A DNA stretch of 64,000 bases, taken from the NCBI GenBank assembly GCA_014549065.1, contig JACDOX010000155.1, positions 1,039,631 to 1,103,630 on the forward strand. The letters run 5' to 3'. Every line of letters starts with the position of its first letter. Positions within the stretch are counted from its first letter, which is position 1. Shown here piece after piece: positions 1 through 12,430 of this stretch. This DNA comes from Cardinalis cardinalis. Its lineage: Eukaryota; Chordata; Aves; Passeriformes; Cardinalidae. Position numbers and translations under genes: made by a program. The notes beneath the pieces were generated by a model. The model saw nothing but the letters and a program-made list of their open reading frames with translations. It ran no database searches and was not told the origin of the DNA.

Positions 1-2128
1 ATGATTAACCTTTACTCGGGTTTGCAGTGATCAGCAAGGTTGTAGCCAAGGGGTGACATCCTTCCACCATCCCACGGCTCCCAGGGTGGGACTTGCCAAC
101 GCAGCAAACTCACACGCTCATTTTCAGCGTGGCTCTGAGGTTTACTGAGCAATGCTGGTCAAAGCACCCTTACTGTTTGCCAAAAGAAAANAAAAGAAAG
201 TTATTTTTTCTTCTCTTTAAATGCAGCTGTACTTCACTGCGAAGGAGGGGGAACTGAAAATAATTTTCTGCATCAGTATTATCAATTATCTAAAGCCCAT
301 TTGGACCATTATGATTTTAATGTTCTCCCAATAGAAATATAATTCTCATTATTTTTATTGGGTTTTATTTTTATATTGCTATTTAATGCATATCACCAGA
401 TTTTTTGTTTTCTTAAACTGTGTGGGCCAAATATCCAGCCCAGTTTGAAATCCTGGCTTTGAAACTGCGNCCCTGGGCTCAGGCATGGATGCAACGTGCA
501 CAATGGTGATGCTGAAATTGCTTAGGCACGGGATCATTTATACAAATCAAGCTATGCAAACAAACTTAGTGCTCTTGAATTTTACTGTAACCACCAAAGC
601 ATACTTGGTAGAAATCATATTTCTGAATAATCCTCTTTCTTGACCCAAAAGGACTAGTATTAGGGAGCAGGTAATGATGCCCTTCAGCACAATTCATTAA
701 AACATACTAAGCTCTTAACAGAAAAAATCTGAAAGAACAGGAACTGTTTGAGAATATGGCTTATTTGATATTTTTCTATAGATGTTTTAGAATCAAGACA
801 CATTTAATCCCCATTCCCTCTTCTCCAAAGGTAGAAAGGGAGAGGGTAAAATTGATGTATTCCAACAAGGGANAAATTACTGTCAGGATTCTGTTGTAAG
901 AGGTAGCAATTCTAGTCTTTTCATGCATTTTTAGTAAGTAGGGACATCCTCTCTTTCAAAATTCAGTTTCTGTTTGTTATAGTTAATACTAAGACGACAT
1001 CCTTTTTATATATTAAATCAAATGACGAGACATTACCAAAATAAACCACACTTTTTCTTTTACAGGNATTCACACATCTCAAGCACGCACTGGATGAGCA
1101 TGAAGAGTTTGCCAATGCACTTGGCTTGTTCTAAGAGTACTTTCACTAAAGAAATCCAGAAACAATGTGTTAGAATGCAGAACTTCTCTGGCTGCAACTC
1201 TCTTATCTATAATATTTCTGAAAGAATAATTTACTCCCTCTGAAGGTAAATCCCTCTCTGAACATTCCCTGTGGTGCATTTTGTGTTGCTGGCCAAGCTG
1301 TGCTGCCCCTGCAAGCTGTCCTGAGGAGCTGCTTTGGTCAGCATGAGTAATGGAGCTCCTGGGCTGAGCTGGGTGTGAGCAGGCTGGATAAGCCCTGGGC
1401 CTGCATGATGGTCCTTAAGCAGGCTCCCAATGCAATTTTAAACTTCACTTCCTCATAATGATAGGCTACAAACGAGCCTCCTGTGAACGGAATAAGCACG
1501 GTGAAAAAGACAAACTACTGTAAGATGCACTTTGGCAAACACCAACTGGAGCCGGGACCTAAACCAGTGAGGCCACGTGTTCAGCTGCCCCCTGAAACTG
1601 CCCTCCAGCATGTCCATGTGCCTGGCAGAGGGACCCACACAGCAGGCATCAAAGGGTGGATATAGATAACACTCCTGTGTTATCTCATTCCTTATTTTCG
1701 GTTTTACTTGTGATCCAGCGCTCTCTCAATGTATGGATTTACAAGTCTTCATTGTTTCATAGTGTAATAGCTGATATATCAACCCATTTTTTTTTCTTTT
1801 TTTTTTTTGCCTTACAATTCCAGCTCAGAGACTTCTGTTTGCCTTAATGAATTTTGTTTGCATAGTTGACTGGCATCAGGTTAAGCAGGTATTGAAATGT
1901 GATATAACAACCTAATCAACCGTTAACAGGTATAGAAGAAGCCCTGACAAGGAACAGTCTGAAACCTGTACATGATGAGATTCTTTCTGATAAGGCAAAA
2001 AAGAGAAGTGTAGGACCAATTTATGCATAAATTGGTCACATTTTCACACCTAGCCCCCAATTATCTAAAAAGGGTTTAACATTATATTTATATTGATAAG
2101 CTTAACAATGTTGAACCACGACTCTGGG
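1..2128. other. AT-rich noncoding sequence, no gene
   Basis: Unique AT-rich sequence. All open frames are under about 75 codons and resemble no protein I know. The only simple structure is an interrupted T tract at 1787-1808 (nine T, one C, twelve T). Whether it is intergenic or intronic cannot be told from the window. Confidence 0.6.
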
Positions 2129-2140
2129 ATGATCTGTTAC

Positions 2141-2266
2141 AATTCACATCCAAAGCGACCAGAAGGAATAATTGGAAACCCTCCAGCATTTCAAGAAATA
2201 GAAGCAGCCTTGAAAAAGATGAAAACTGCCGTACAAGGTCTGGCTTTTGCTGAAATTACAACATAA
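2141..2266 (+). mobile_element. Decayed non-LTR retrotransposon reverse-transcriptase-like fragment
   Basis: One forward frame over these bases reads PPAFQEIEAALKKMK followed by TAVQGLAFAEIT and a stop. This resembles the N-terminal block of non-LTR (LINE) reverse transcriptases, which typically reads PP-x3-E-[IV]-x2-A-[IL]-K-[KQ]-[LM]-K-x-G-K-[AS]-x-G-x-D-G-[IF]-x-A-E. The helix and the closing AE are kept. The GKAPGxDG core is eroded to AVQGLAF, so the copy is dead. About 60 to 150 bases downstream, broken frames give short pieces reminiscent of the next block (ECYKIREI and NDYRLTETLDRL), but they lie in different frames with stops between. The catalytic YxDD block was not found. If real, this is an old fragment that has drifted past nucleotide-level recognition. 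The clade cannot be assigned, and a chance resemblance remains possible. Confidence 0.35.
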
Positions 2267-2269
2267 ATT

Positions 2270-5200
2270 CCGAATGAAGGATGGCCAAGAATAATTCAAC
2301 AATTACAAATTCCCCTCTAAAGACACAGGGAATGCTACAAGATCAGAGAAATTGAGTCATCCCAAATGTCTCCAAATGGAAAAAAAAATCCCAACATAGT
2401 AATGACTACAGGCTGACTGAGACACTTGATAGACTGTATCACTGATTGATTGCACAGGGGTTTTAGCTGAATAACCAGTTTTTATGCTATGAATATCAAT
2501 AGTTGGCTACATAAATAGAAAGGATGCTTGCCAAAAAATTATGGAAATCCTGATACTCATCACCAGTGTGCNAGTTAACCTCAAGGTATATTAGAGTGTC
2601 TGTAATGGCCCCACAATCATTCTGACATCTCCTCCAAGGCAGGAGCCCCCATAAATGCCCAACTGATTTCCCNCACAAGCCAGGCCAGCAAGGCCACCCT
2701 GTCACGTGCAAATATCTCAAACAAGTGAAAACTGAATATCCACCCTGTAGCTGATGAGGCTGTGATTCCTCCTAGGAACCATCTCAGTTTTCCAGGATCA
2801 ATTGGCACAGCAGTGAGGAGGGAGCTCTCCCTGGAGCTGTGCCTCAAGCTGCACAGAGACCTGGGTGGAGCCTCTTAAAAATGTACAGCAAATGAAGATA
2901 GTGGCATCACCTTTAAATCAAGGCTGTGTGAGTTATCCTGGAAAGGATCAACTCACAAATGATCAAAGAGATAATTTCTTTTTCTCCTCCTCCAAAATTT
3001 AGCNCAAAAGTACAGATGTCAGTGAATGCTAGTGCTGGTTACAGCAGCCCAGGCTCTGTGGTCTCACCATCAGCCCCAAGTGCTCGGAGGACAGCCCATG
3101 CTGCTGGCTGACCTCCTCAGGGANCTCTCCTACCACCTTCTTCATCTTCTCCATCCCTTCTTCAGCTCTTCCCTATTCCCTCCCTTCCACAGGGAAGGTC
3201 ACAGGGAGGTCTGTACACAACCATGCTTGTAGATGAGGCTTCTTACTCCACAACGATCTAGAACAGTAAAATAAACTTCATTTTAATGAGGATAATTTTT
3301 TTTTCCTCAACTTGTAACCTGGAAGAGAAGAAAAGTAATCCTTAGAGGATAAACGTGCTGTATTTATTTCAAACCATTTTTTCATTTAGATTAAAAGCAA
3401 ATTAAATAATATTTTTTTATAGAAGGAAAATTCAGAACAATGTCAAATGAAATAAAACAACATTATCTGTTTTGAAAATGTCTGGATGAAATGCTAAATG
3501 AAGACAATGAAATGACATAGCTGGATAACACAAGGGTGAAACAGTAAAAAATTTTCTGGATGTTTTGTTATCTTTCATTACATGAACAATCTAGCACAGC
3601 CAAGAAGAATTTAACAATATCTTAGTATTGCTGATTCTCTTTTTTTCAGACACAAGCATATATAAAAGGATTCTAATTAAAATTTTTGCTCTGTTGTAGN
3701 TGGAAGCCAACACACAGGTACTGACCCAGCTGATCTGGAGAGGTGCTAAACACCATCAACCAATCATTAATTACAAGTTTGAAATTAGAGCTCATCTTTG
3801 GAGATGGGCTGAGGCTAATGCTGAGCCCCATGCTGAAGCCACACTGAGGTATCTGCTATGCTATTGCACAGCCCCCCAAGCTGGAGACCCTGAGCAAAGC
3901 TATGTAGCTTTTTAGGTGCTCCTGGCAGTTGGACCGTAGCACTCACCAGGATGAATTGGAGCACATGAACAATATCTGCCATCACTGTTTCCTCTCCCCC
4001 ACCTCCCTACAGGATGAAGAAGTTGGAGCATTTTTCTCCTANGGTTCTTCCTAGTCCTGGAAGTCCCCCAGATCCCTAGAGGGCTGATGGGCTTTGTGCA
4101 GTATCCAAGAATTAGATATATTTTAAAACACAGCCAATACTTCAGCCTCATTTTAGACATTGATTTTTTTTTCTTTTTTTTGTGGGGGGTGGAGGTTCCT
4201 ATTTCTGTAAAAGTTTGGTTTATAATTGAAAAAAATCTGCCTACTTAGTAGACAACGAACCAACTTTCTCATCAAAGACAGGGTTAGGGTATATNTATTA
4301 TAGGCAGCTGGGTGCCTAAGTGCTTACTTTTGCATAAAGCAGAGTAATTTAAAGCCATGGTGCCAGCACCTTATTTCTAAGGGATTTCAGGAGTGTGAAT
4401 GTGTGTTAGAGAGTGGGTCAGAAAGAGTGAGTCAATAATTCATAGTATACTTCTACAGGATACTCCTTAGAGGATCTCTAAAGTGCATCACTGACATTTA
4501 TTAACAGATCCTTAGAAGACTCTCCTTGAAAGGCACCAAGACAGTATTATTGTGCCATTTTATAGAGGGGAAACCTGAGGTAGGAATTCAAAGGTATGTA
4601 CTAGCTCACCAGGACATTAAATGAACAAGCCAAGATGNAATCCAAGCATTTTTCACTCCCAAAGTAAAAGTGTAGTTCTTTGGAGTGCATTTCTGGGCAA
4701 GCTTTAACTCATGGCCAGCAGGAAGCAGCAGCAAAGGTGGAGCTCAGGTCATGGGCAGGGTGGGTGCAGTCACAGACCTGAGTGTGACCAATGCCATCTC
4801 CACAGAAAGCACCATTACCACAAACCACAGATCAGGGTCTACATGAAATTATTCAGACATTTTTTATTTTCTAGGTTTGGCACATGANGGGTAACATCTT
4901 CCTTCAGCAGAAAAATAAACAAGACATCATCCTGGGTGAGGAGTCCAAGAAGAGCCTGAGAAGGTTGCTGAGCTTGATGTCATGAATTTTCAGGGTACCA
5001 GCTCTGGGCTTTGGAGGTGTTGCTGTCCCATTCATCCTTGGTGATGGTGATAAATCCCAGAAGCAATGCATCTTCCCCTAGAAACACNACTGGATTTTAT
5101 TTATATTTTTCCTTTGTAATTAAATATTCTATTTCTTCCACGGNCATAGAGAAGAAACTGTCTGCTTTGAGTCAGAGCTGTATATATTTTAAATTATTAA

Positions 5201-6090
5201 AAATCTTTGCAATCAAGAAACAGAAAGGGAGAAAAGAAGGGAAGTAGGAAGAAGCCTATGCAGTGCAGTAAGGATGGCTGGCAGTATATGGACATTCTGC
5301 TCAAAGGAATGTAAAAACTTTGGCATCTAAAATCTTCCACAACTCTTGGTCACCGACACCCTAAAGAGCTGACAGGTGGCAACAAAAACTGTGCAAGCTC
5401 CCATCCAGCCAGGCAAAGTGCCCAACACCATCCTGGCAGGAGAGGACCACAGCAGTCACCCAGCTGGAAATGCTGGGCTGTTGGTACCCATGGCTCAGGA
5501 CAAGATAAAACCACAATATTTAAGCACTGCTGCTCACCTTTGAGAGAAAAAGTCACANTGCTGCATTGCCTGGACAAGGAATGAGTCCCATGTGGCAATG
5601 AGGCACTAAAAATCAAAGTTTGTACGAGCTTTTTTAGTATTTTCATTATAAAGCATATAGTGATTTCAGGTGTGGACAGACTTAGTCCCAGCACTTTCTG
5701 CCTGATGATGGTGTGAAGCACCAAGAAAAACTAGAAGGTTTTTTTACACTTGCAAAACACTTGTTGGACCTTTGAATAATCCAAAACTGTGAAGTAGGGC
5801 AAGACATCCCTGCAGTTCATCTTCACAAAACATGATGTCACTTATGTACAGACTCTTAATCCTATTCCTCCTCCAATTTTCCTTTCAAATATGTGTTTTG
5901 TATGGAGTTATCCATCAGACAGCACATTGTCAATGAGATGTGTCATTGCTGTGTGTGTACTNCGATAAAATGAACCTAATGCATATGTAAATCTGCCTTC
6001 TCAGGAAAAGTGTGCTGAAACACGTTTGACTTGAAATCTCACTGCAAAAAGATTTAAGGGTAGAGATGAAAAATCCCCAACTGCAAGATT
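2270..6090. other. Noncoding stretch, no gene
   Basis: Mixed AT-rich unique sequence. It contains a pyrimidine-rich run at about 3130-3195 and a short T/G-rich run near 4168-4195. Open frames are at most about 124 codons (5350-5724, reverse) and lack any recognisable motif. The part just after 2270 may continue the decayed retrotransposon, but I cannot follow it with confidence. Confidence 0.55.
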
Positions 6091-6385
6091 GAAGCCGCAG
6101 CCTTTGAGACGCAGAGCTGCAGTGCACAGAGGGCCCCACAAAACTGGGGNGCCCAGTGGGGCAGCGCTGCCAGAGCCACGCTCAGCTCTGGGGTGAGCCC
6201 AGCTCCTGGGGGCCCTGCAGCCCAGCCAGGGCCGTGGGGAAGGAGCAGGTCCCTGTCCCAGGGCTCTGCAGGAGCGCCTGGGGCAGCAGCCACGTAACCT
6301 TGTAGAGCGCTGGGCNGCCGCGCTAATGGAATCACGCGGCCGCGCGCTCGCTGCTCCCAGGATATTGTGCTGCTCCAGACCCGTC
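6090..6385. promoter_or_regulatory. Small CpG-rich patch (possible orphan CpG island)
   Basis: This roughly 300-base patch is GC-rich against AT-rich flanks. I count by eye about 17 CpG dinucleotides, most of them packed into 6305-6355. A NotI-type octamer GCGGCCGC lies at 6336-6343. A 6-base inverted repeat, GCCGCG at 6317-6322 and CGCGGC at 6335-6340, flanks a 12-base loop. CpG clusters like this often mark promoters or unmethylated regulatory DNA in vertebrates. No coding exon or TATA box is visible beside it, so the promoter role is inference. It could also be a GC-rich, gene-conversion-prone patch of the kind common in bird genomes. Confidence 0.35.
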
Positions 6386-6465
6386 ACAGAAACCTCTGAG
6401 AAAAAGAGAAATAAATCCTCATCCTGCTAACACAAACTGAGCTAATTGTTGGGGAGATTTTCATC

Positions 6466-6497
6466 TTTTTTTTTTNNTTTTTTTTTTNNTTTTTTTT
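6466..6497. repeat. Poly(T) tract with paired N gaps
   Basis: Ten T, NN, ten T, NN, eight T. The two NN pairs are exactly 12 bases apart. Elsewhere Ns occur singly, so these pairs probably reflect unresolved length in a homopolymer. Confidence 0.8.
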
Positions 6498-6499
6498 GG

Positions 6500-8190
6500 A
6501 ATGGGGTCTTGAATGTAACCATCTACAATAATTTGTGCTAGAAACAATTTGAGGAAAGGATTTAAAGATATCATCTGGCAAATTGCTTTGTGGACAACAC
6601 ATATTAAGTGCAGTTTATCCTGGCNACAATTAGGCAGTGTTTTCCCCACTTTATGATCATAACAGGTTTTCTTTATTANTAAAGAGTTTACAAAACACTG
6701 CATTGTTAATAGATACCTGCTGAAAATAGCAAAAAATAGGCATTAATGGAAAGTTCATCAGAAACTACAAAAATGTATCCATCTTACAAGTAATTAACTC
6801 TTACTCAAGATATATAACTGATTCAAAAACAAGCCAGTAAAGTTATTAGTGATGCCCAGGGACGTACATATATGGACCTTANCATCAATATTTGCAGAAT
6901 TTGCAGGAAGAAATACAAGAATCCATAATGTGGAAGGAAATTTTCTTGTTATACCAACATGTACCTGCTGTTCTGAAACCCAGTGTTACTTAGCTTTCAA
7001 CCCAAACCCGAAGTTTATATATACCATAAATTAAATGTTACAGACTACATACACACAGAAAGCTTTTCTGCTTAGGAACAGGAGCAGTGGATGGCTCTGT
7101 GGAAATCTGCTGCCTCTGAGAGCAGGGAGGGTGTCCTCTGCAGAAGAAAAGTGAAAACCAAAGCTGTTTTTATAAAGTATTTTTATGAGAGAACGACTTT
7201 CTCTTCAGTTGGAAAGTACAAAATATAAATAAAAGACCTCTGTGATCTGGAAATATGGGAGTTTTTAAGCTGCACCTTTTAAAAGGATATCTCAGACCCT
7301 GAAAACCTGCTGCTGGATTTTGCTGTTTAAAGTAACAAGGTGCATCCTTCTTTACAGCATGNAATATACTGAATCGCTTGTGCCACTTATCTCTCAGAGG
7401 ATGTTGTGCCTGAGTTCAGTGAAAGGCTTTGTTTTGGTTTCTAAGTGCTTTCTTGTTTATTTGAAATGGCAGTATTTACATCTCATAGCTTATTAACTCT
7501 AATCACCCAGTTCAGTAATTAAAAAAAGGCAGAGTTGTCGACTGACATTGATCACAATAGAAAAAGCTGTAGTACAAAGAGTCTAATGAAATATTTTTGT
7601 AAATTGTAAAAAAGGATAATTATGAGAACAGGAAAAAGCACCCTAACTGTACAGCTTCTTTTAATGACATTGATATGACATCGCTCAATTAAGGCAGTAA
7701 AGCAAAGCTGGGAGATTGTGAGGTTTGATAGGACAATGACAAAGATATTTATGTTTTTGCAGCTTTTAGGTGACTTCATAGGATGACACTTGAGATTTAA
7801 AAGAAAAAAAAAATTAATTCTCACCTTTTTATATAAAGAGCTGGGAAAGAAAAGGCAAATGAGCNACTTGCTGAAAATGGAGCAGGCGACACTGAAACCT
7901 ATCTGCCAGAAATGGTGACTTTTCTTCATTCAAAGGAACTTTTCCTTTTATTGATAACCATCTGTTGAACATTTAATTTCATTAGATTATTTTCAAAACA
8001 GAAAGTCCCTATACTATATCTTTTCCTCTATAAGTGGTATTGTTGAAGTATCTAAAGACACTATATTTGATAACTAACACTTAATGCTTACTACCCTTTG
8101 CAAAGTATTCTGGACAGAAGGTTAGAAACTGACATCTCCAGTTGAAAATAATGCATTGTCAAACAGGAAAACTTCAGGCTATAANTTTTA
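6500..8190. other. AT-rich noncoding stretch, no gene
   Basis: Unique sequence. A 125-codon reverse frame (7552-7929) is rich in F, L, I and K, as expected from translating AT-rich DNA, and shows no domain. Confidence 0.55.
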
Positions 8191-8194
8191 ACAC

Positions 8195-8830
8195 ATGTAT
8201 CTATTATTTTAAACATGAAACATTGCATCAATTTGACATTAATTTATATAATAGGGACAGAAAAGGATAATGCAATTTTCAGGGGCTATCTACATTTAAT
8301 TAACTAGCAGCAGTCGCCTGTAACAAAAGAAAACTCTACTGCAGAAAATAAAGCCTGTTTGTATACCTTCTATCATGCATTATTGAAGCACACAATGTCA
8401 TTATATGAAATAATAAGTGCTTAAATAGAGACAGCAACTAATAAATGCAGACACAAAACTTTCATAAAAGTTTGTAAATACAGTATTGTATGGAAATTCT
8501 GATGCATATTAGCTCTCATATGCACTGTAAAATGTTTTATTATGAAAAAAGTGGGTAAGATACTTATCTTTTAAATTGGAGTTTAATATTTTATTAGTGC
8601 CAGGCACATAATTCTCATCAAATGGCAGGAAACTCTTTTTTGTACAGATATAAATGTCTAGAGTTTAATATTTCAAAGATAAGTACCTACTACTGCATCT
8701 ATCACACTGCAGCTTAATGGAATTTACTTTTTCTTAAATATTTATACTGTATGTGTGTTTGGTTGTCAAATGATTGTATAACTACTGAGAGAGAGAGTTG
8801 ATAAGCTGGGCAACAATCTTGCAAATTATT
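8195..8830. promoter_or_regulatory. Candidate enhancer-like noncoding block
   Basis: This AT-rich, complex, non-repetitive stretch holds several transcription-factor core motifs: TAATTA at 8297-8302 (homeodomain type), AGATAAG at 8677-8683 (GATA type), and AGATA and TTATCT facing each other at about 8558-8570. There are no long open frames and no repeat signature. The texture resembles vertebrate conserved noncoding elements. Short motifs of this kind are common in AT-rich DNA, so this is a low-confidence call that depends on alignment to other birds and reptiles. Confidence 0.22.
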
Positions 8831-10130
8831 ATTTTTCAAATTTGAAATGTCTAAAATCTGGAATACAATAAAGAATACAGGATTTGAAAATTTTAAACCA
8901 TGCCATTTTCTTGGAACAATAGTATTCTATAATCGAAAACCAAACAAAAAGTTCTTCCAAGTGAACCCTTGATTGCAGAAATCGCCTGACTTTCCCCAAA
9001 CAAATTACATTTGAAGCAAAACAGAATGACATTAGCGAGAAATATTTCCTGAAAATCCAAAATACACAGTAGTGAGCAAATTAAACTGAGACCAGTCTTT
9101 GATATTTCCAGTGTAATGTACAGAGAGCATCATTCAGGTTCTGCAATACCGCAAACTATTTCATCAGTTCTGAGAAATGCTTTCTGATCCATGCTGATAC
9201 AATTACCTAGCCTTTATTGGCAATTTAGACCTGCTTTTAGGGACATTTTAGAGCAAATGATGTTTTCTTGATATTTTAAAAAAGCAGCACTATTTGCTAT
9301 ACCTTTGGGATAAGGTAGAAATGGAGTTAGAGGCTCATTAAATATCTGATTGGTACAATGTGGTTTTTGTTACTGCGCACTAAACTACCAAAAATGAAGA
9401 TATGTTCCTGGAGGTTCTGCTCCCCCTTGCAATCAAATGGTATTTTTATTTGGAATATTTCTGTAAAATATCAGCTGGCATTTGCTACTATTGCACCACT
9501 TACAAGAGCCTTAAAATCTGCCTAATAATTGAAAGATGTTGAAACTTCCCTAATAAATTTTTAATATGAGCATGTGTGAAGGGCACACCACATCTTTCTT
9601 TGTTCCTANAAAAACCTGATGTCCAGACTATGACCAAGTGAGCCTGAATTCCTTTTGATGTTTCTGTAAGGAGGAAAAAAGTGAAGCATTTCCAAGGATG
9701 AAAAAAGTAAAATGAGATACGCTTAAATGTTTTTTTTACACAGGGATCTAACTGAAATGACATCTGAAACTAGACATCAGTCTCCTGAATGACACAAAGC
9801 CCAAAAGCTCCTATCAGTCTGTCTTGCAACTGGTATAGCTTTAACTTACAGTCNTAAAGACAGTTGCAGTAGCCTTAAATTTTAGACTTGAATTCAAACC
9901 CTGTTTTTGTAAGCACTGGCAAAGCTGTGAAATTAGGTCCTCTTGCCCTCACTGCTTTCAATACAGTCAAAGGTAGACTCAAAAGTTGCATCAGTTCATG
10001 TNTCTGTAATATTTTCAACTGTCTGCAATTCCTCCCTGCTTTCAGAAAATTCACATTGTGTTTCTGAGTTCTCTATATTACCCAGCTATTTTTATGCCAT
10101 ATTGGTCTGAGTAAATAAGACACAGGGAAG
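8830..10130. other. AT-rich noncoding stretch, no gene
   Basis: Unique sequence with only short frames (87 codons or fewer). I see no repeat or RNA gene in it. Confidence 0.55.
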
Positions 10131-10265
10131 TGTGATAAATCAGGAACATACCATTGTGATAAATAAAAGCTGATAATTTAAAACCCTTTTAGATAGAAGT
10201 GAGATGCCTCGTGAGAATACTGGTGTGGTAAATAAAATCTGCTAATTTAAATCTTCTAAAATAAT
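10131..10265. repeat. Old local imperfect duplication
   Basis: A segment starting TGTGATAAATAAA at 10155 recurs, diverged, at 10224 as TGTGGTAAATAAA. The match continues for about 35-40 bases (AGCTGATAATTTAAA against ATCTGCTAATTTAAA). A third short copy, TGTGATAAAT, lies at 10131. Spacing between the two main copies is 69 bases. This looks like an ancient tandem duplication and not a known transposon. Confidence 0.5.
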
Positions 10266-10269
10266 GCTT

Positions 10270-11690
10270 CCTGCTGTTAGTATCCACCACACAACGTAGC
10301 AAGAGAGTTATTAGGCAGCCCTGTGGAGGGTGGGATCACATCCCTGCCAGCATCACAGGGAGGAAATTTTGTGCTGCACGTTCTTCCAAGGAGAGAGAGC
10401 AAACTATCAGTGCTGACATAGCTGGGAAAGCAATTTGGGATAAATTAACCTGCAAACAGATTAGATCCTGGAGCCACAGGTGTTTGTGGACCCAGCAATG
10501 TTACAGATGCGTGACTCAAATCAGTTTNGAGAGAGTTGCAACCATGGATTAGTTTTTAACCAAAGTGTGTTTTGCTGCTTCAGTCTGAGTTGTTAATGGA
10601 CAGGCAGCAAAATGATCTGAAATCTGCCTATTCGGATTCAGGCACTCAGCCACCAGATTGAGAAAGGTTTAAAAGTCCTGGTTTCAGAAACCTGTGAGAC
10701 ATCTCATTGCCAGAACATCTTTTTTCTCCCCTCCACTGCACAGTGAAGTTTTTCTAGATGCTAAAGAACAAGCAGCTGGGACGCCTAATGCTCTTTGCAT
10801 CACTGAGGGGGAAAAGGAAAAAAAACAGCAAATAAAAAACCAAACTAACAAACAAAACTCCTCCTGCCAGCAGTGCAACCCTGCTCCATTTCTGGGGAGG
10901 CCCAGGGAGTGGCTCAGCCCAGGAGATGCTCCCCTGCCCTGTGCAGTAAGAATAAAGCCCTCCAAATTCCCCTCCTCCCCAAAAGGCAAAGCCAGATAAA
11001 CAGTTGCACATCCTTCCTTTGGCCCTGTTCTTTGCCATAAAAAATGTCACCTGTTGCCAGCAGGGATGTAAACAACCAGTGCCCAACACTGCTCTGCCAC
11101 AGCTCCCCCTGTGCCTGCACTGACTGNGGGGTGTGATAAGGGCTCCAGGGACAAGCCCTGCTAATTTCCCTGGCACAAGGGAAATATTCTGAAACCACAG
11201 ACTTCCTACTGTCTGAGAGAAATGTGGGTAGAGTTAAAGGCTTCTTCTGGAGGGCCTGTAGCCTATTGCTACCTCACAGCTCATTCTTTACATAAAAAGT
11301 TAAAAACAAAGTCCAGTGTATGGGTCTGGTTGCTGGATCTGGCACAGAGATATCCACAGGAAGCAAGAATACAAGGTTTTAGAACATGTACTAGGTGAGA
11401 TCTGGAAGTTAGGGTGTTGGTTTTTAAGAAAAAAAAATCTTTTAAAGTGAAATAAAAACCATGTTCCATAAAAAAATGTAACCTACTGGGTATGAGTTGN
11501 GACCAAGTTCATCCAACAGCTTGGAGCTCTGCAAGATCCAAGAACTTCTTTCTGCCCTAAAAAAAGTTGGTATGAGGCATTACCTTTNAACTCTGATTTT
11601 TTGCAATTAGCAAGTATTTTCTCCTTTAAAAAGAAACAATTATAACAACCAAGGATCTTCTCAGATACTGTTTACCCACACTGTTAGGAG
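10270..11690. other. Noncoding stretch, no gene
   Basis: Mixed composition. Overlapping frames occur on both strands around 10684-11198, including 101 codons forward and 140 codons reverse. They are mutually exclusive and motif-free, so I treat them as chance. Confidence 0.5.
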
Positions 11691-12430
11691 CACAATTACA
11701 CATGCTGGTTTTAAAAATGCCATCAGATATCTGGGAAAAAACAGGAGTCACTTCCCATTCTGGTTATCCAGCTGAGAGAGCTCAGAATTCAGTAGCAAAA
11801 GACAGTCTGGTGTTGGGAGAAAGTGATTCTGCAAGTGCACATGAGCAAAGAGACCCAAATGTGCACAGCTGTGAGAGGAGGGAGGCAGAGAGCAGAGCCA
11901 GAGCCTGGTGCAGCAGGTCCTGGGGCTGGCAGGGGGATGGCAATGGCTGCCAGCACTGCAAGGCACCAGCTCCTGCTGCAAGTTACAGTCACCATGGGCT
12001 GCAGGAAATCCTCCAGAGGCCACACTGGGAGAGAAAGGAGCTGGAAAGCCCAGTAGGGGATGCACAGTGCTCCTGTCACCACAAAGACCTGGGTTTTTTC
12101 CACTTTTACGCAAAGGACACTCAGAGGAGTGATGCCAGAGTGACCAAGAAGACAGGGTAACAGTGCCTGCCCTGAAGAGCACAGAAATTCTCTGATGTGC
12201 TGGGCTACAGAAGGGACAGGAGGACTTGGCAGCCCTGCCTGTGAGTGCCAGGGCACTGCTGCCTCTGCCCCTGCTGTCACTGGATCTGAGCACCACACGG
12301 TCCCATCACCATCTCTGCAGAGCAGCATTGCTGCTTTAGCTAAGCACCCAGCCTGCCTCTCTGAGCAGATATTTGCCCACTGCCACACTGAAGTTCAACA
12401 CAATTTGGAGACAAAACCAACAGAATAATT
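11690..12430. other. GC-rich patch with spurious overlapping frames
   Basis: This holds the longest open frame in the window, 199 codons reverse (11789-12388), overlapped by a 182-codon reverse frame in another phase and a 152-codon forward frame. Conceptual products are rich in S, P, C, W and L, as expected from shadow reading of GC-rich noncoding DNA. No domain, signal peptide pattern or splice-bounded exon stands out. A lineage-specific or noncoding transcript cannot be excluded from sequence alone. Confidence 0.45.

Noticed and set aside
11789..12388. Longest open frame in the window, 199 codons reverse
   Set aside because: It overlaps long frames in other phases and on the other strand within a GC-rich patch. 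The composition is S/P/C/W/L-rich, and no domain or splice structure is seen. It looks like stop-poor noncoding DNA.
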